64,000 bases of DNA from Meghimatium bilineatum (Eukaryota > Mollusca > Gastropoda > Stylommatophora > Philomycidae). The stretch covers positions 8,232,391 to 8,296,390 of the forward strand of contig CM067319.1 in the NCBI GenBank assembly GCA_034231615.1. The letters run 5' to 3'. Positions within the stretch are counted from its first letter, which is position 1. Each line of letters begins with the position of its first letter. Of this stretch, positions 20,476 to 31,145 are shown piece after piece. A model generated the notes under the pieces. The model saw only the letters and a program-made list of their open reading frames with translations, was not told the origin of the DNA and made no database searches. Position numbers and translations under genes: made by a program.

Positions 20476-21087
20476 CTATAGATGTTTTTTTTTTATATAA
20501 CCGTGTCCTGTAAGCTTATTTTCTCCGTTGAGATCCTGCATTTCTCCTCTTTTCACAAGATTCTGCGCCTTTTTTTTACTATAAAGCGCCATTTTTGCTC
20601 TATTTCGTATATCGTCTGTCATTGCTCCATGTTTGTGGTTCATTGCAGGATAAAGCGTCCACGCGCATTCCAACATGTTAATATTAGGTTTGATTTCATA
20701 CAGCTTACGTGACGCGGAGATAAAAAAACACACATCGGCTGCTACTGATTATTCAATCTGCGCGCAACGTACTGAGAGCCTCTCCCAATGGTTTTCCATG
20801 GGAGTGGGTAGGGAGATCTCGCAGTGCTTTGCGCGCAGATAAAGGGATGCTGCGTTTTATGCGCTTCAAGTTCGTTTCGTTAAATAATGTATGGCTTGTT
20901 TTGCTAAATGTGTGGACACAATCCCATAACGTACCATGGTTTTTGTTTTTTCGGTGAGGTCTATAACGAGCACTTGTAGCGCTCCTTTGGGCGACCTGAA
21001 GAACTTATACTCTTCTGCAATTCGCTTTAGAGAAGTATCTTTGGTATGCGATGATGTGGCATAAGCACCACATGACCTGCCCAACAA
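20476..21087 (-). pseudogene. Unrecognised coding remnant split by a foldback
   Basis: Two minus-strand frames, 21087-20866 (73 codons, with KRIAEEYKFFRSPKGALQV) and 20733-20476 (85 codons, with RKLYEIKPNINMLECAW and DDIRNRAKMALYSKKKAQ), flank the 85-bp foldback at 20756-20840. The second carries a LYEIKP-like phrase seen in some LINE RNase H regions. I cannot assign a family. It could be a LINE or an exon of an old gene. Confidence 0.3.
20756..20840. repeat. Foldback element with about 30-bp arms
   Basis: The left arm atctgcgcgcaacgtactga, then gagcctctccc, is complementary, with a few mismatches, to the right arm gggagatctcgcagtgcttt, then gcgcgcagat. About 24 bp separate them. It could fold into a strong hairpin or be a tiny foldback transposon. 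Confidence 0.75.
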
Positions 21088-21089
21088 AT

Positions 21090-21800
21090 TTGTGTCTGAT
21101 TAAGAATAGTGTCAACGCTAGGCATATCAGATGTGTTCAGAACAATGGTACCCTGAATATGTCTTGCCATCTGTTGTTATATAGCAGTATACTACTCTTT
21201 CTATTATGTAAGTTGATCACATTGTTGAAAGCTGCTGTGTTTCTTGTTCTGTTTTAAGAGGCCTAATATTTATTTCTATTGAAGATCATCGTCGTCATGT
21301 GCCGTGGCGACTGAGTAGGTGATCATGAAACTCCACAACTCTGTATTCCCATTATCTTTTATGAGAATCGCTGTTGGCTCTTTGCCATGCCACGAAAGAT
21401 AAACAGCAAATTTGAACAGGTTTCATATGATGATGTCAGATGCGGCCTCGGTGCGCAAAATGGTGGGCAACCATGTTCTATTGTAAACAATGCCGGTGCA
21501 TAAAAGGTGAAACTTGCGATGGGATGTCTGTCAGTTCACACGACACTGTGAAACATCTGTTGTTTTAGAACTCTGCAAATATACTGATTGTCCACTGGTC
21601 TACCCTCTGTCCAATTCTTCCATCTTTCTCTCTAAAGGTATTTAATAGCACAGATAAATTGAAAAAAAATGTATAAAAGAGTGATTGAACAAAAGAAGTT
21701 GTAACAAATGGAGAAGCAAGAGAGGGATAGAGTTACCGATTTCTTTTGATTGCTTGTTGTTGTTATTGTTTTTGTTATGATTATTGTTTCGACTCCCAGG
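21090..21800. other. Unassigned stretch
   Basis: AT-rich. The piece near 21297-21345 (tgccgtggcgactgagtagg) loosely resembles 37838-37880. No other feature is supported. Confidence 0.4.
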
Positions 21801-21805
21801 AATCT

Positions 21806-21960
21806 GCAGAAGCTGAATATGTCGGACCATTGGTGCAAATAAAACGGCGATATAATGCTATTTCATTATCGGGACTACTTACTGCTGGAGATCTAGTAGG
21901 ACTATTGTCCTGCTACAAGAGACATCCAGCGGGAGTTTGAGAATGAGCGATAAAAGAAAA
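21806..21960 (+). mobile_element. SINE-A
   Basis: gaatatgtcggaccattggt, gcaaataaaacggcgata, ggagatctagtaggactatt, ctgctacaagagacatccag and gagaatgagcg, with a degenerate A-rich tail. Confidence 0.88.
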
Positions 21961-22024
21961 AAATGACTTCTCTTTGACAACAGCAGAACTACAATCGTAT
22001 CACAAGAGACGCATTTAGAAGTCT

Positions 22025-22413
22025 TCTGTGTCAGCGTTAGTTTTCAAACTCCTGCAAATCGGCATCAGGTAGTTCTCAAACTCCTGCAAGTCGGCATGAG
22101 GTAGTTCTCAAACTCCTGCAAATCGGCATGAGGTAGTTCTCAAACTCCTGCAAATCGGAATGAGGTAGTTCTCAAACTCCTGCAAATCGGCATGAGGTAG
22201 TTCTCAAACTCCTGCAAATCGGAATGAGGTAGTTTGGAGAACGGATTGCTTTGTCTCGTGATTTACAGATTGACTTCAATCAGTACCTGCGCCTTTTTCC
22301 CGACACACCCGATTTCGGCATCGCTTCTGTGTCACTGTCACCTGATATGGGATTGGACAACATATTCCACCCCATAACCTCCTAAGATGCCTCTTACAAT
22401 ATGCAATGAAGGT
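22025..22413 (-). mobile_element. SINE-B with internal 32-bp array
   Basis: Tail side cttctgtgtcagcgttag, then six copies of the 32-bp unit, then normal SINE-B (ggagaacggattgctttgtc, gacacacccgatttcggcat, cataacctcctaag). The head is truncated after gaaggtaaa. Confidence 0.88.
22047..22234. repeat. 32-bp minisatellite from the SINE-B 3' module, 6 copies
   Basis: The unit ctcaaactcctgcaaatcgg plus catgaggtagtt amplifies the same SINE-B segment as the array at 8794, but as an independent event with a different unit. Confidence 0.95.
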
Positions 22414-22439
22414 AAATTCGAGTTCCTGACTATACACGA

Positions 22440-22650
22440 ATTATTGACGGGTATGTTTTTCTTTATTGAATGATTGATTGATTAATTAATATATTGAATT
22501 GCTGATTTATTGATCTATTTCTTTAAATAATGAATGATTCATTAGCGTATTTATTCATTGCATGAACGATTTATTTATGAAATAAATGAATTATTTATTG
22601 AATTATGATTCATCGAATGAATAATTGCAGGCTTCGTGTAGTATCTTATG
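22440..22650. other. AT-rich low-complexity stretch
   Basis: Repeated attgattgattaatt and tttattgaatt motifs. No gene. Confidence 0.6.
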
Positions 22651-22655
22651 CAAAA

Positions 22656-22750
22656 TGTGAGAACCCCCCTCTTGTAAAGGTGGAACTACAGTTGGATACA
22701 TAAATCAACAAAAGATGAAACATGAAAAACGAATAATAATAAACATGAAA
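22656..22750. repeat. 95-bp segment duplicated at 23080-23172
   Basis: Text such as tgtgagaacccccctcttgt and aaaggtggaactacagttg reappears as ttgagaacccctgttgtcaa, then ggtgagactacatttg, on the far side of the SINE-B. It is an imperfect direct repeat. Confidence 0.65.
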
Positions 22751-23036
22751 CGTGAGTAGCTGGGTCTGAAAGGAGGACAAACGATAGCAACACTGTTCAA
22801 CGTGCATACATGCCGGAAGAGGCGACTAAAGAGGTTATGGAGGTTTATACAATGAGGTTGAGGTATTTGTTCCATTGTATATAAGCTCAAAGTGACCCAG
22901 AGGCTATGATGAAGTCGGATGTATAAAGCCAAAAGACGCAGATAGCGCAGCAACGTTGTAAATAATGACACAACTCATTACGTTCGCTGGACTACATCAT
23001 GCTAGTCTGCATGAGTTTGAGAACGAATGCACACCA
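22751..23036 (+). mobile_element. SINE-B
   Basis: Head ctgggtctgaaaggaggac, central aaagtgacccagaggctatg, then ggactacatcatgctagtct and gagtttgagaacgaatgc. Diverged. It contains a short local expansion (gaggtttatacaatgaggtt). Confidence 0.85.
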
Positions 23037-23169
23037 CAAAAAAAACGGACGAAATTAACATGAAAAAAATTATAAGAATTTGAGAACCCCTGTTGTCAAG
23101 GTGAGACTACATTTGATGACTCATTAGACGCAGATGAAATATGAATAAGATCATAGGAATGTGAGTATA

Positions 23170-23412
23170 TGACAGGTGATCTCACGCAGTGGTGATGCAC
23201 AGATTTTATGTCAAGGAAATGAAACTCTGTGTCTAGTTAAATTGAATACATTCTTTAAGGACTAGTCATGAAAAGGGGAAAAGAGGAAGTCAAAGAAACA
23301 CCTGGTGAAAGGGATTTGATGCAGACACAGAGATTGCGTTGCTCATGGAAAGAAATAGGTAAAGATGGGCAACGCCCGAGTGTTGCGAGCGCCCAAAATG
23401 GATTGAATAGCT
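23170..23412. other. Unassigned stretch
   Basis: No supported feature. Confidence 0.5.
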
Positions 23413-23414
23413 AC

Positions 23415-23838
23415 AGATAGGACACTATCATTGCGCTCCTGGGGCCCACATAGATAGAACAATATCATTGAGCTTCTGGGGCCCACACAGATAGAACATT
23501 ATCATTGAGCTTCTGGGGCCCACATAGATAGTACAATATCATTGAGCTTCTGGGGCCCACACAGATAGAACAATATCATTGAGCTTCTGGGGCCCACATA
23601 GATAGAATAATATCATTGAGCTTCTGGGGCCCACATAGATAGAATAATATCATTGAGCTTCTGGGGCCCACATAGATAGAATAATATCATTGAGCTTCTG
23701 GGGCCTACATAGATAGAACAATATCATTGAACTTCTGGGGCCCACATAGATAGAACAATATCATTGAACTTCTGGGGCCCACATAGATTGAACAATATCA
23801 TTGAACTTCTGGGGCCCACATAGATAGAAACAGATAAA
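23415..23838. repeat. 37-bp minisatellite, about 11 copies
   Basis: The unit gatagaacaatatcattgag plus cttctggggcccacata repeats at exactly 37 bp. Variants aacaat/aataat and cattgag/cattgaa cluster in adjacent copies. Confidence 0.97.
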
Positions 23839-23869
23839 GATCGGACAATGTTATGTACAGTTTCAACCC

Positions 23870-24600
23870 CTTTATATCGGAGGAAAGGAGATTTCATCAA
23901 ATAGGCCTGCAGATGACACCATCCTAATATCAAGGAGCCCCCACAGGTTTAGGGCGCATGATGTTGTTGTCTATCCGTGTTGCATGATACCATGGTTTCT
24001 CGTGCACCTCTCAGTCTGGTATCTCCGACTTCAGCACCAGTGATTACTTAGGCTGGACTGTAGTTCTGCTAGACGTCAGGGTTGGCCTCTGTTTGCTGGA
24101 CCATCCCCCTCACTACTTCAAGGAGTTGGTCTCGATGGAGAGAACAAGTGATTATTTCACTTAAATATCATAGCGGGACACAAAATCTTTTCTTCAATAC
24201 AAAAATAATGAACATCAACAGAGATGAACTCACAGCTACAATAGTCATGACCAAAGACAACTCGAAAATGTCAGCAATTTTGAATATTCCGGGTCAATCA
24301 TCAATACCACATTTCTCATCGGAGATCAGAAAGAGATTAGCAATGACCCTAAAAAAGCATCACAAATGAAAAATGTATGGCAAAAGCCACATACACACAC
24401 AAAAACAATGTTGAAACTATTAAGAAGTTATATTTTCCCAGTAACAGCATATGGTTGTGAGACATGGACAATGGCATCCGTAATAGAAAAATATATCACC
24501 ATTCGAAATGATGAAATTCATGCACAGAATTAAAATGATGTTGAAATCTGTGAACAAAGAAACAGATGGGTCATGCGAAACACTTGGAGGACAATCTAGA
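23870..24600 (+). mobile_element. RTE-like LINE RT fragment
   Basis: PADDTILISRSPHRF at about 23908-23950 is the RT catalytic ADD block. The open frame 24082-24369 carries MNINRDELTATIVM and SSEIRKRLAMTLKK, and then LLRSYIFPVTAYGCETWTM (24415-24475), the RT thumb. The frame changes at least twice. Confidence 0.8.
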
Positions 24601-24605
24601 AATAT

Positions 24606-24970
24606 ATGAACAGCCCAAATCCTAAAGACAACATCAACCTCCTGGGAAGGAAAGACCAGAGTATCATCTTCCGACTGCGCACACAACATGTACAGCTTAA
24701 CATTCACCTGAACAGAATACAACCACAACACACTCGAGGGTGTCGGCTGTGCACTCATCCCTATGAAACTGTTGACCACCACCTTTTTGAATGTCCAGCG
24801 ATGGATGGCATCAGAAAAATGCTTCTCCCTCAAGGGCCAGATAAATGGAACACATTATATGGAACAAAACAACAGCTCAAAAACATGCATATATCACACA
24901 ATGGCATTGGATCACAGGACATGAGCCCATGGACCGCTGGATCAGCAACCAACCAACCAACCAACCAAAT
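24606..24970 (+). mobile_element. LINE 3' end carrying the SINE-D tail
   Basis: The open frame encodes KDQSIIFRLRTQHVQLNIHL, then CRLCTHPYETVDHHLFECPA, KWNTLYGTKQQLKN and a stop in the same frame downstream. This is the C-terminal cysteine/HILxxCP end of an RT-RNase H LINE. The terminal sequence gacatgagcccatggaccgc, then tggatcagcaacc(aacc)n, is the same tail found on SINE-D copies. Confidence 0.85.
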
Positions 24971-25064
24971 GAAATGTTATAGACAATTAATAAGAATGTC
25001 ATGGACAGAAAGATGAACCAAGATTCAACATTTTCATGACTTTTTCATATTATCGGCATCATCA

Positions 25065-25212
25065 ACGGTAGGTCATCAACAGTAGGTCATCAGCAGTAGG
25101 TCATCAACAGTAGGTCATCAGCAGTAGGTCATCAGAAGTAGATCATCAGCAGTAGGTCATCAGAAGTAGATCATCAGCAGTAGATCATCAGCAGTAGGTC
25201 ATCAGCAGTAGG
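25065..25212. repeat. 15-bp minisatellite, about 10 copies
   Basis: The unit agtaggtcatcagca (variants aaca, gaag, agatcatc) repeats at 15 bp. Confidence 0.92.
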
Positions 25213-25214
25213 TT

Positions 25215-25480
25215 GTTTTAAAGTTTTGATATGCTTGGCAAGGTCATTAATGTAAATGAGAAAGAAGGTGCAGTTCAAAACAAGGCCCTGTGGTAAGCCT
25301 TAATTTAGATCTTCTTTAGATGAGATTGCATCATTTATCATTGTCTGGAATATTCTGTCAATGAGGAAGTAATTTATCCAGTTATATAACTGTTTACTAA
25401 CTCATAACTCAATTATCTTCATCATTAGACCTTTCTCCATATTCGATCATAATCCTGTTGTAGCAGAATGGTATACGTTC
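25215..25480 (-). mobile_element. LINE RT palm fragment
   Basis: The minus strand encodes QQDYDRIWRKVL, a YNWINYFLIDRIFQT block and GLPQGLVLNCTFFLIYINDL, which matches the RT motif GLPQGSVLSP.LFLIYINDL. One or two stops are present. It stands alone, with no matching N- or C-terminus. Confidence 0.8.
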
Positions 25481-25867
25481 TCTAGGTGGTTAAAAGAAGT
25501 ACTACAAGGACTCGCTAAAGACCTCACCGAAAGATGAACTACAATGACTCGCTAAAGACCTCACTAAAAGCATTTGAAAATAGGATTTGACATGACGATT
25601 CTCGAAATATAGCAACATGGTACTCTATAATCAAAATATATAGGAAGATGGTGATCTTTAATCAACAAATATAGCAACATGTTGCTCTATAGTGAAAAAA
25701 GGCGCAGGCATTTGTGGAAAGATTAAAAATGCAGTATCTCAAAGGAAAAGAGTAGTTTGCAGGTCACGGCTAGATCAACAACCATCTTCAGTTAATGTAC
25801 TCGTGCCCGAATTGCCCAAGAACAGATGACCGCCACGATCTAAATATGGAAGAAGACTGGCTCCTCA

Positions 25868-26180
25868 AAACTATCAAAAACTATCAAAAACTATCAAAAC
25901 TATCAAAACTATCAAAAACTATCAAAAACTATCAAAAACTATCAAAACTATCAAAACTATCAAAAACTATCAAAACTATCAAAAACTATCAAAAACTATC
26001 AAAAACTATCAAAACTATCAAAAACTATCAAAAACTATCAAAAACTATCAAAAACTATCAAAACTATCAAAACTATCAAAAACTATCAAAACTATCAAAA
26101 ACTATCAAAAACTATCAAAAACTATCAAAACTATCAAAACTATCAAAAACTATCAAAAACTATCAAAACTATCAAAAAAC
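25868..26180. repeat. 10/11-bp (CTATCAAAA[A]) array
   Basis: About 29 units of ctatcaaaaa/ctatcaaaa mixed at 11 and 10 bp. The 136-codon ORF over it (NYQKLSK repeats) is a by-product. Confidence 0.97.
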
Positions 26181-26185
26181 CCGTG

Positions 26186-26385
26186 AACATATTCCGGACA
26201 TATAAAGGGACATAATTGTGTGGAAAGATTAATCATGGAGGGGAAAGTTACAGGAAAGAGAACAAGAGGCAGACCAAGACTACGATGGACGCAGGATATT
26301 GAAGACCTGAACATGACACGTGAAGAGGCTGGTCAGCTTGAACAGAATAGAGAGGCTTACATAGTGACAGAGTGAACAACGTTCA
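26186..26385 (+). mobile_element. LINE C-terminal end
   Basis: The frame gives a HIKGHNCVERLIMEGKV-like motif, GKRTRGRPRLRWTQDIEDLN, REEAGQLEQNREAYIVTE and a stop, followed by an atagatagacagatagg tail. Homologous to 41665-41880, which also ends in a GACA/GATA-type tail. Confidence 0.85.
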
Positions 26386-26404
26386 ATAGATAGACAGATA
26401 GGAC

Positions 26405-26870
26405 AAATCCGTGTACTCACCATCAGGTGACATATTCTGTCCATAACGCAGTCTTCCCTAGGGATCTCTTGAATTCTTCGCGGTATTCAGTAAGTCTTTT
26501 CTAGTGACATGCTGCAGGCATTCTTGAATATTTTTCGATCAACGGCGTCTTTGCCTAAGTTGCCTTCTATCATCCCCTCCAGTAACACTCTCTCCATGCT
26601 GTCGTGTCTCTTCATGTGACTGAAACAATATCTCATTCTTTGATATGGTGTTCAGAAGTTATCCTTCCAGGTCGTTAATTGTTCTTAAAATTTGTTTTCC
26701 TGGCTGTTCATGGTATTCACAACATCCATAGAAAATTTCTTGGAACTACATTCTACATTCCTGTAGTTTGCCATTGCTTTCATGAGGAACATCCGATTTA
26801 AACTGTCACCGAGGAAAACACATTCTTACTTTCCATTTTGACCGGAAGTCCGGTGTACTCATGCGCCCAA
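26405..26870 (-). mobile_element. LINE C-terminal fragment with internal deletion
   Basis: The minus strand has FSHMKRHDSMERVLLEGMIEG then a degenerate RW/DIK-like block. Upstream, sequence aligning with 36950-37040 (gtttgccattgctttcatga) is joined with most of the intervening thumb missing compared with 36225-37050. Confidence 0.75.
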
Positions 26871-26901
26871 AATTGGAGATAATAGATAAAGAAAAAACAA
26901 C

Positions 26902-27000
26902 GGTCGTGTCCTGCAGGGTCCACATGTGGAAGCAAAGAGCAGCTGCCCTGTAGCCTACCACCATGTCGTAATAGGCAACTACTGGGGGGAGGAGGGAATA
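26902..27000 (+). mobile_element. SINE-B 5' fragment
   Basis: ggtcgtgtcctgcagggtcc, then gaagcaaagagcag and catgtcgtaataggcaacta, align with the SINE-B head. The element breaks off near 27000. Sequence from 27060 to 27160 is (ATT)n-rich. Confidence 0.6.
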
Positions 27001-27249
27001 GTGTTGACTATTCCTAAGCTGAAATTGTATGCGCTAGGTAGACAGACGCTGATATCGCAGCTATCTACTATTATTACAAATTTTATGACTATTATAATTT
27101 CTATTATTATTATTGTTATTATTTCTATTTTTATTATTATTGTGGACATCGTATATCAGTTTTAGACGTTTACATGATGTCCTGTACTTGAGCATTACTA
27201 GGTTACCACACTTTCCTCTTTACGCTTCGTAATTGGTAGCGTATCTCAT

Positions 27250-27658
27250 TCAGGACGTAGCCATCAACCAAGCATATCTTGGCAGGACGTAGCCATCAAC
27301 CAAGCATATCTTGGCAGGACGTAGCCATCAACCAAGCATATCTTGGCAGGACGTAGCCATCAACCCAGCATATCTTGGCAGGACGTAGCCATCAACCAAG
27401 CATATCTTGGCAGGACGTAGCCATCAACCAAGCATATCTTGGCATGACGTAGCCATCAACCAAGCATATCTTGGCAGGACGTAGCCATCAACCCAGCATA
27501 TCTTGGCAGGACGTAGCCATAAACCCAGCATATCTTGGCAGGACGTAGCCATCAACCCAGCATATCTTGGCAGGACGTAGCCATCAACCCAGCATATCTT
27601 GCAGGACGTAGCCATCAACCCAGCATATCTTGGCAGGACGTAACCATCAACCCAACAT
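27250..27658. repeat. 32-bp minisatellite, about 13 copies
   Basis: The unit caggacgtagccatcaacca plus agcatatcttgg is highly uniform, with caaccaagc/caacccagc variants. Confidence 0.97.
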
Positions 27659-27711
27659 TTTTTTGAGTGTAGTAATTTTCTAGGCAATATTAATACGTTC
27701 AGTAGTTTGAC

Positions 27712-27842
27712 AAAAAATCCATGCTGAAGTTGGATGTGTCAGCCCAAAAGGCTCGGATATCTCACCATAGCTGTAAAATGCATTCCGTTCTCAGAACTTC
27801 ATCGTTCTAACCTGTAGGAGCGTCAGAGCAAGCGCACGAATT
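27712..27842 (+). mobile_element. SINE-B 3' half
   Basis: ccatgctgaagttggatgtg, tcagcccaaaaggc, gctgtaaaatgcattccgtt, then ctgtaggagcgtcagagcaa. The first half is absent. Confidence 0.75.
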
Positions 27843-28720
27843 GCTATTTGAGTATAAACGAAATATTTTCAGTCTAGTATTTTAACCCTTTATAAAATTT
27901 TCGACATAAAACCACGCTCTCTAAGCAGCGAGTACGACATGAATAAATGAGTAATGTTATTACAATAATGCACACCTCAAACGCCTCTCTACCGCATGCG
28001 CGTATCTCTTTCATGTAACAATCACTTCTCAAATGTGAAAAAAAAAATAGGGCACACAACGCACTGAAATAGGGCACACAACGCACAAGATAAGGGAAAA
28101 AAACTACTCTTTATTCCATTTTCCTCTTAATTACATTTTATTCGCAACAGTTGGCACGGCCAGCTGATGCATCACCATTGATGTTATTATGAATAGATTG
28201 TGTGATATCATTTTGCATTGTCGTAACGGCAAATGGGTCCGCCTTCTACTAACCTCAATCGTTCCCAGATTCTATATGTAATTTGCATAATCACAGAAAC
28301 CGGCAGAGATTTTTTTTTAAATATCTCTCAATATCTTCTAGTTATTGTGCATCATTCACTCCTTTCACCGAAATCTCAGATCTTTAACCCAAAACATGAA
28401 ATTAAAAAAATTAAAATATAAAAATATAATTTTAAATGTGGCACACGACTGTAGACCACCTGCCGGGGTCAAATTTAGCCAATGATAGTTGTCGATTAGT
28501 CTGGCACGTGTCCGGTGGTTGACCTTTGCGGTGTTCGTCATCACTTGTTGCAGTTTATGCCACACTTGTTGCTCGTGTCATCAAAATTTGTGTTTTGGAA
28601 ATAATTTCAAAAATTCGACAAATCAATGAATAATATTTTTAATTTCGGTTATTTGCAACGTATAATAAATATATGCCTGAAATATTTTTGTGGTCCGATG
28701 GCGGCGAGCTTTTGTGTGGT
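27843..28720. other. Unassigned stretch
   Basis: Nearly 900 bp, AT-rich, with one short duplicated phrase (agggcacacaacgcac, near 28050 and 28073). ORFs are under 75 codons. No gene is supported. Confidence 0.5.
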
Positions 28721-28721
28721 G

Positions 28722-28846
28722 CTGTCCATTAATTACGTTAAGACATTTCGGCCTTCTCTGACCCCCCCCCTCCCCTTTGTCAACAATTGTCAAACTTTTG
28801 CTATCCCTCTCCCCCCCCCCTAATTATTGACGTAATTTACGGACAG
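28722..28846. mobile_element. C-rich MITE, 125 bp
   Basis: The ends ctgtccattaattacgt and (reverse complement) ctgtccgtaaattacgt form 17-bp inverted repeats with two mismatches. The interior holds two poly-C tracts and ttgtcaacaattgtcaaac. C-rich mini-transposons with an attacgt..acgtaat structure are widespread in invertebrates. The superfamily is not assigned. Confidence 0.75.
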
Positions 28847-28937
28847 TCTCTTAATAGGAAGACCAAAAAAAAAAGGGGGGGGGGTAAAATTTCAACTTAT
28901 CCTTTAATGATTTGCCAAGAAAAAGTCACAAAAACTA

Positions 28938-29215
28938 CCTGTGTATTGTCGGGCTATGTAGAGGGAACAAAGTATAGCGTTTTTCTTCCATTCATGTTGC
29001 AAAAGGCGACTAAGAATGCTAGGGTGGGGGGAATTGGCTGTACCATCCCATACAGCATCAAAGTGATTCTATTTTGATATAGAAATCAAAATGATGAAGT
29101 CGGATGTGGCAAGCCAAAAGACGTTGATATCACAGGCAAGCTGTAACCCATCAGTCGCATTTCGTTTTCCAGACCACATCCTGGTAATCTGCAGGAGTTT
29201 GAGAACGAAGGCAAA
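28938..29215 (+). mobile_element. SINE-B
   Basis: Head tgtgtattgtcgggctatgt, then gaagtcggatgtggcaagcc, accacatcctggtaatctgc and gagtttgagaacgaaggc. A 20-bp local insertion/duplication lies near 29075. Confidence 0.85.
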
Positions 29216-29339
29216 AGAACTCTCATCTTGTATTCTACATCAACCCTCACTTCTAATTTTAACCGACTTTCTATTTACTTTCTAATCTAAAACTGGAAAT
29301 AGAGAGTTGTAGAGAAACTATGAAGTTTTAGCAGAAAGT

Positions 29340-30045
29340 TAAAAGGAGAATAGGAATGGCTAATAGTACCTTCAATATGCCATGAGGAAAATATTAACAT
29401 CTAAACAAATTACAAATAAGTTATAAAATGAGAGTTATAAGATGCTACATTCATTCTATATTAATGTATGGATCAGAAACATGGACACTAAATAAACCTT
29501 TAGAAGACAGAATTGATGCATTTGAGATGTGGGTATATTTCTTCTTCTTCTTCAGCGTTCATTCTCAAACTACTGCTGAATTCTCTTATAGCAGGACCAT
29601 GGTCCTACTAGATTTCCAGCAGGATGTAATCCAGAGAATGGAAATGCGTTGTGTCGCCGTTTTATTTGCGCCAATGGCCCGACACATCCGTCTTCGGTGG
29701 AGATGTGGGTATATAGAAGAATAGGGAGAACATCATGGAAAGAGAAGAAAACAAATACAGAGGTTAATATGAAGAAAAAAATTATTAAGAGAAATAAAGA
29801 TGAGGCAATAAAATATATTTGACACATTAAAAGACATGACACCTTATTGAAGACCTTACTTGAAGGGTAAAGCCAAAGGGAAGCGAACAAGGGGTAGACA
29901 GAGATACAAGTGGGAGAGTAACATCACAAGATGGACAGGTTACAGTCTAGCATAGTGCACCACCAAAACAAGAGACAAGGGATAATCGTTGTCTGTTGCA
30001 GCCAAACTTCATTGCGGAGACGGCACTTGATGATGCTGATGAGAG
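29340..30045 (+). mobile_element. LINE RT-thumb to 3' end, split by a SINE-A
   Basis: Before the SINE is VIRCYIHSILMYGSETWTLN (29428-29490) with AFEMWVY. After it come WVYRRIGRTSWKEKK, HIKRHDTLLKTLLEG, a GKRTRGRQRYKWESN-like block in another frame, and an AAKLHCGDGT stop (30000-30032), a very typical RTE-type end. A tgatgatgctgatga tail follows. Confidence 0.85.
29539..29699 (-). mobile_element. SINE-A with 15-bp TSD
   Basis: A 161-bp SINE-A flanked by perfect gagatgtgggtatat duplications (29524-29538 and 29700-29714). It sits inside the LINE codons for MWVY, which are therefore present twice. Confidence 0.97.
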
Positions 30046-30673
30046 AACCAAGCATAGCATACGCCAGTCGATACTGCTCCTGATGATGATTGGCAACCAT
30101 GCTAATTATTTCTTGTACACCCCCATGCAATATACATATATGAAAAATAATGAATTCGTTACATCAGAATTCAAGAAAAATACAAATCGACCTTGCGACA
30201 AAATCTTACCCAACAATGGTAAGATCGGTAAATTTGTACAAAATTTGCACCTGCGCGCATACCTTGATGAACTGCATGCAGCAGGTGATTCCTAACACCG
30301 TCTGCTGCTTCGTTGGCGTCCTTATGTGAACTTTGACCTCGTATGTATATATACATCCATTTCGTCAATATGGAACTAGTTAGGAGGGGGGAGGGGGAAA
30401 GGGGGGGGGGATGTCGAATTGTCTGGCGTAAATTATCAAAATAAAAAATTGCCGACTTCAGCAACTGTGAGTCTGCGGTGCGTGTGTCGTCAGGGTCTGG
30501 AGTGGATTTATCTTTAGGAAAAGGTGTTTTTTTTTCTGGTTGGCAGTTCAGGTGAGAATATATGACGGAAGTTGCAGGCCATGTTACTTGTCATTTCAAT
30601 GCTTCTCAAACTGTCAAGACTCAGGGCCCCATGGGGGGGGGGGGGTTTGTTCAATCCATGACATTGCGAGCCA
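30046..30673. other. Unassigned stretch with G-runs
   Basis: G-rich tracts near 30384-30411 and 30632-30646. Short ORFs only. Confidence 0.5.
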
Positions 30674-30918
30674 TTCTTCTTCTGTGTTCATTCTCCAACA
30701 TCTGAAGATTAGCAGGATGTAGTCCGAAGAGCGGAAAGCGTTGTGCCATGGTTTACAGCTTAGCTGCGATATCTGCGCAGTTTGACGTGATACATTTGAC
30801 TGACACTTTTTAACTGGCACTATATGGGATTGAACAGCCATCTCCACTCTAAAATACCAATTGCCGCTTCTTACGACATGCATGACAGGTAGCAGTGTCA
30901 TTATTCTTCCTCTCATCT
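30674..30918 (-). mobile_element. SINE-B
   Basis: ttcttcttctgtgttcattc tail side, then gattagcaggatgtagtccg, atggtttacagcttagctgc and cttacgacatgcatgacagg, ending near the head. Confidence 0.85.
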
Positions 30919-31045
30919 CTAGATTTTCCTTCTCAATCGTATGCGGATTAGTAGAATATTGTCCGGACCAGGCATGAATTATCTCGTAAGGTTTACAGGT
31001 GGTCAGCGATCTCCACGTTTTTCAATCTAACACAATTTATTTCTG
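30917..31045 (-). mobile_element. SINE-B 3' portion, diverged
   Basis: attttccttctcaatcgtat, then ggattagtagaatattgtcc and gtttacaggtggtcagcgat, follow the SINE-B order next to the preceding copy. Confidence 0.5.
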
Positions 31046-31145
31046 CACACTTTTGGGGGTTACCTTGATGAATGTGTGTGAACAGTATATTCCCACCCCA
31101 TTCCCCCCCCCCAGTTTTTCCTCTCTAAACATGAATATCAGATCA

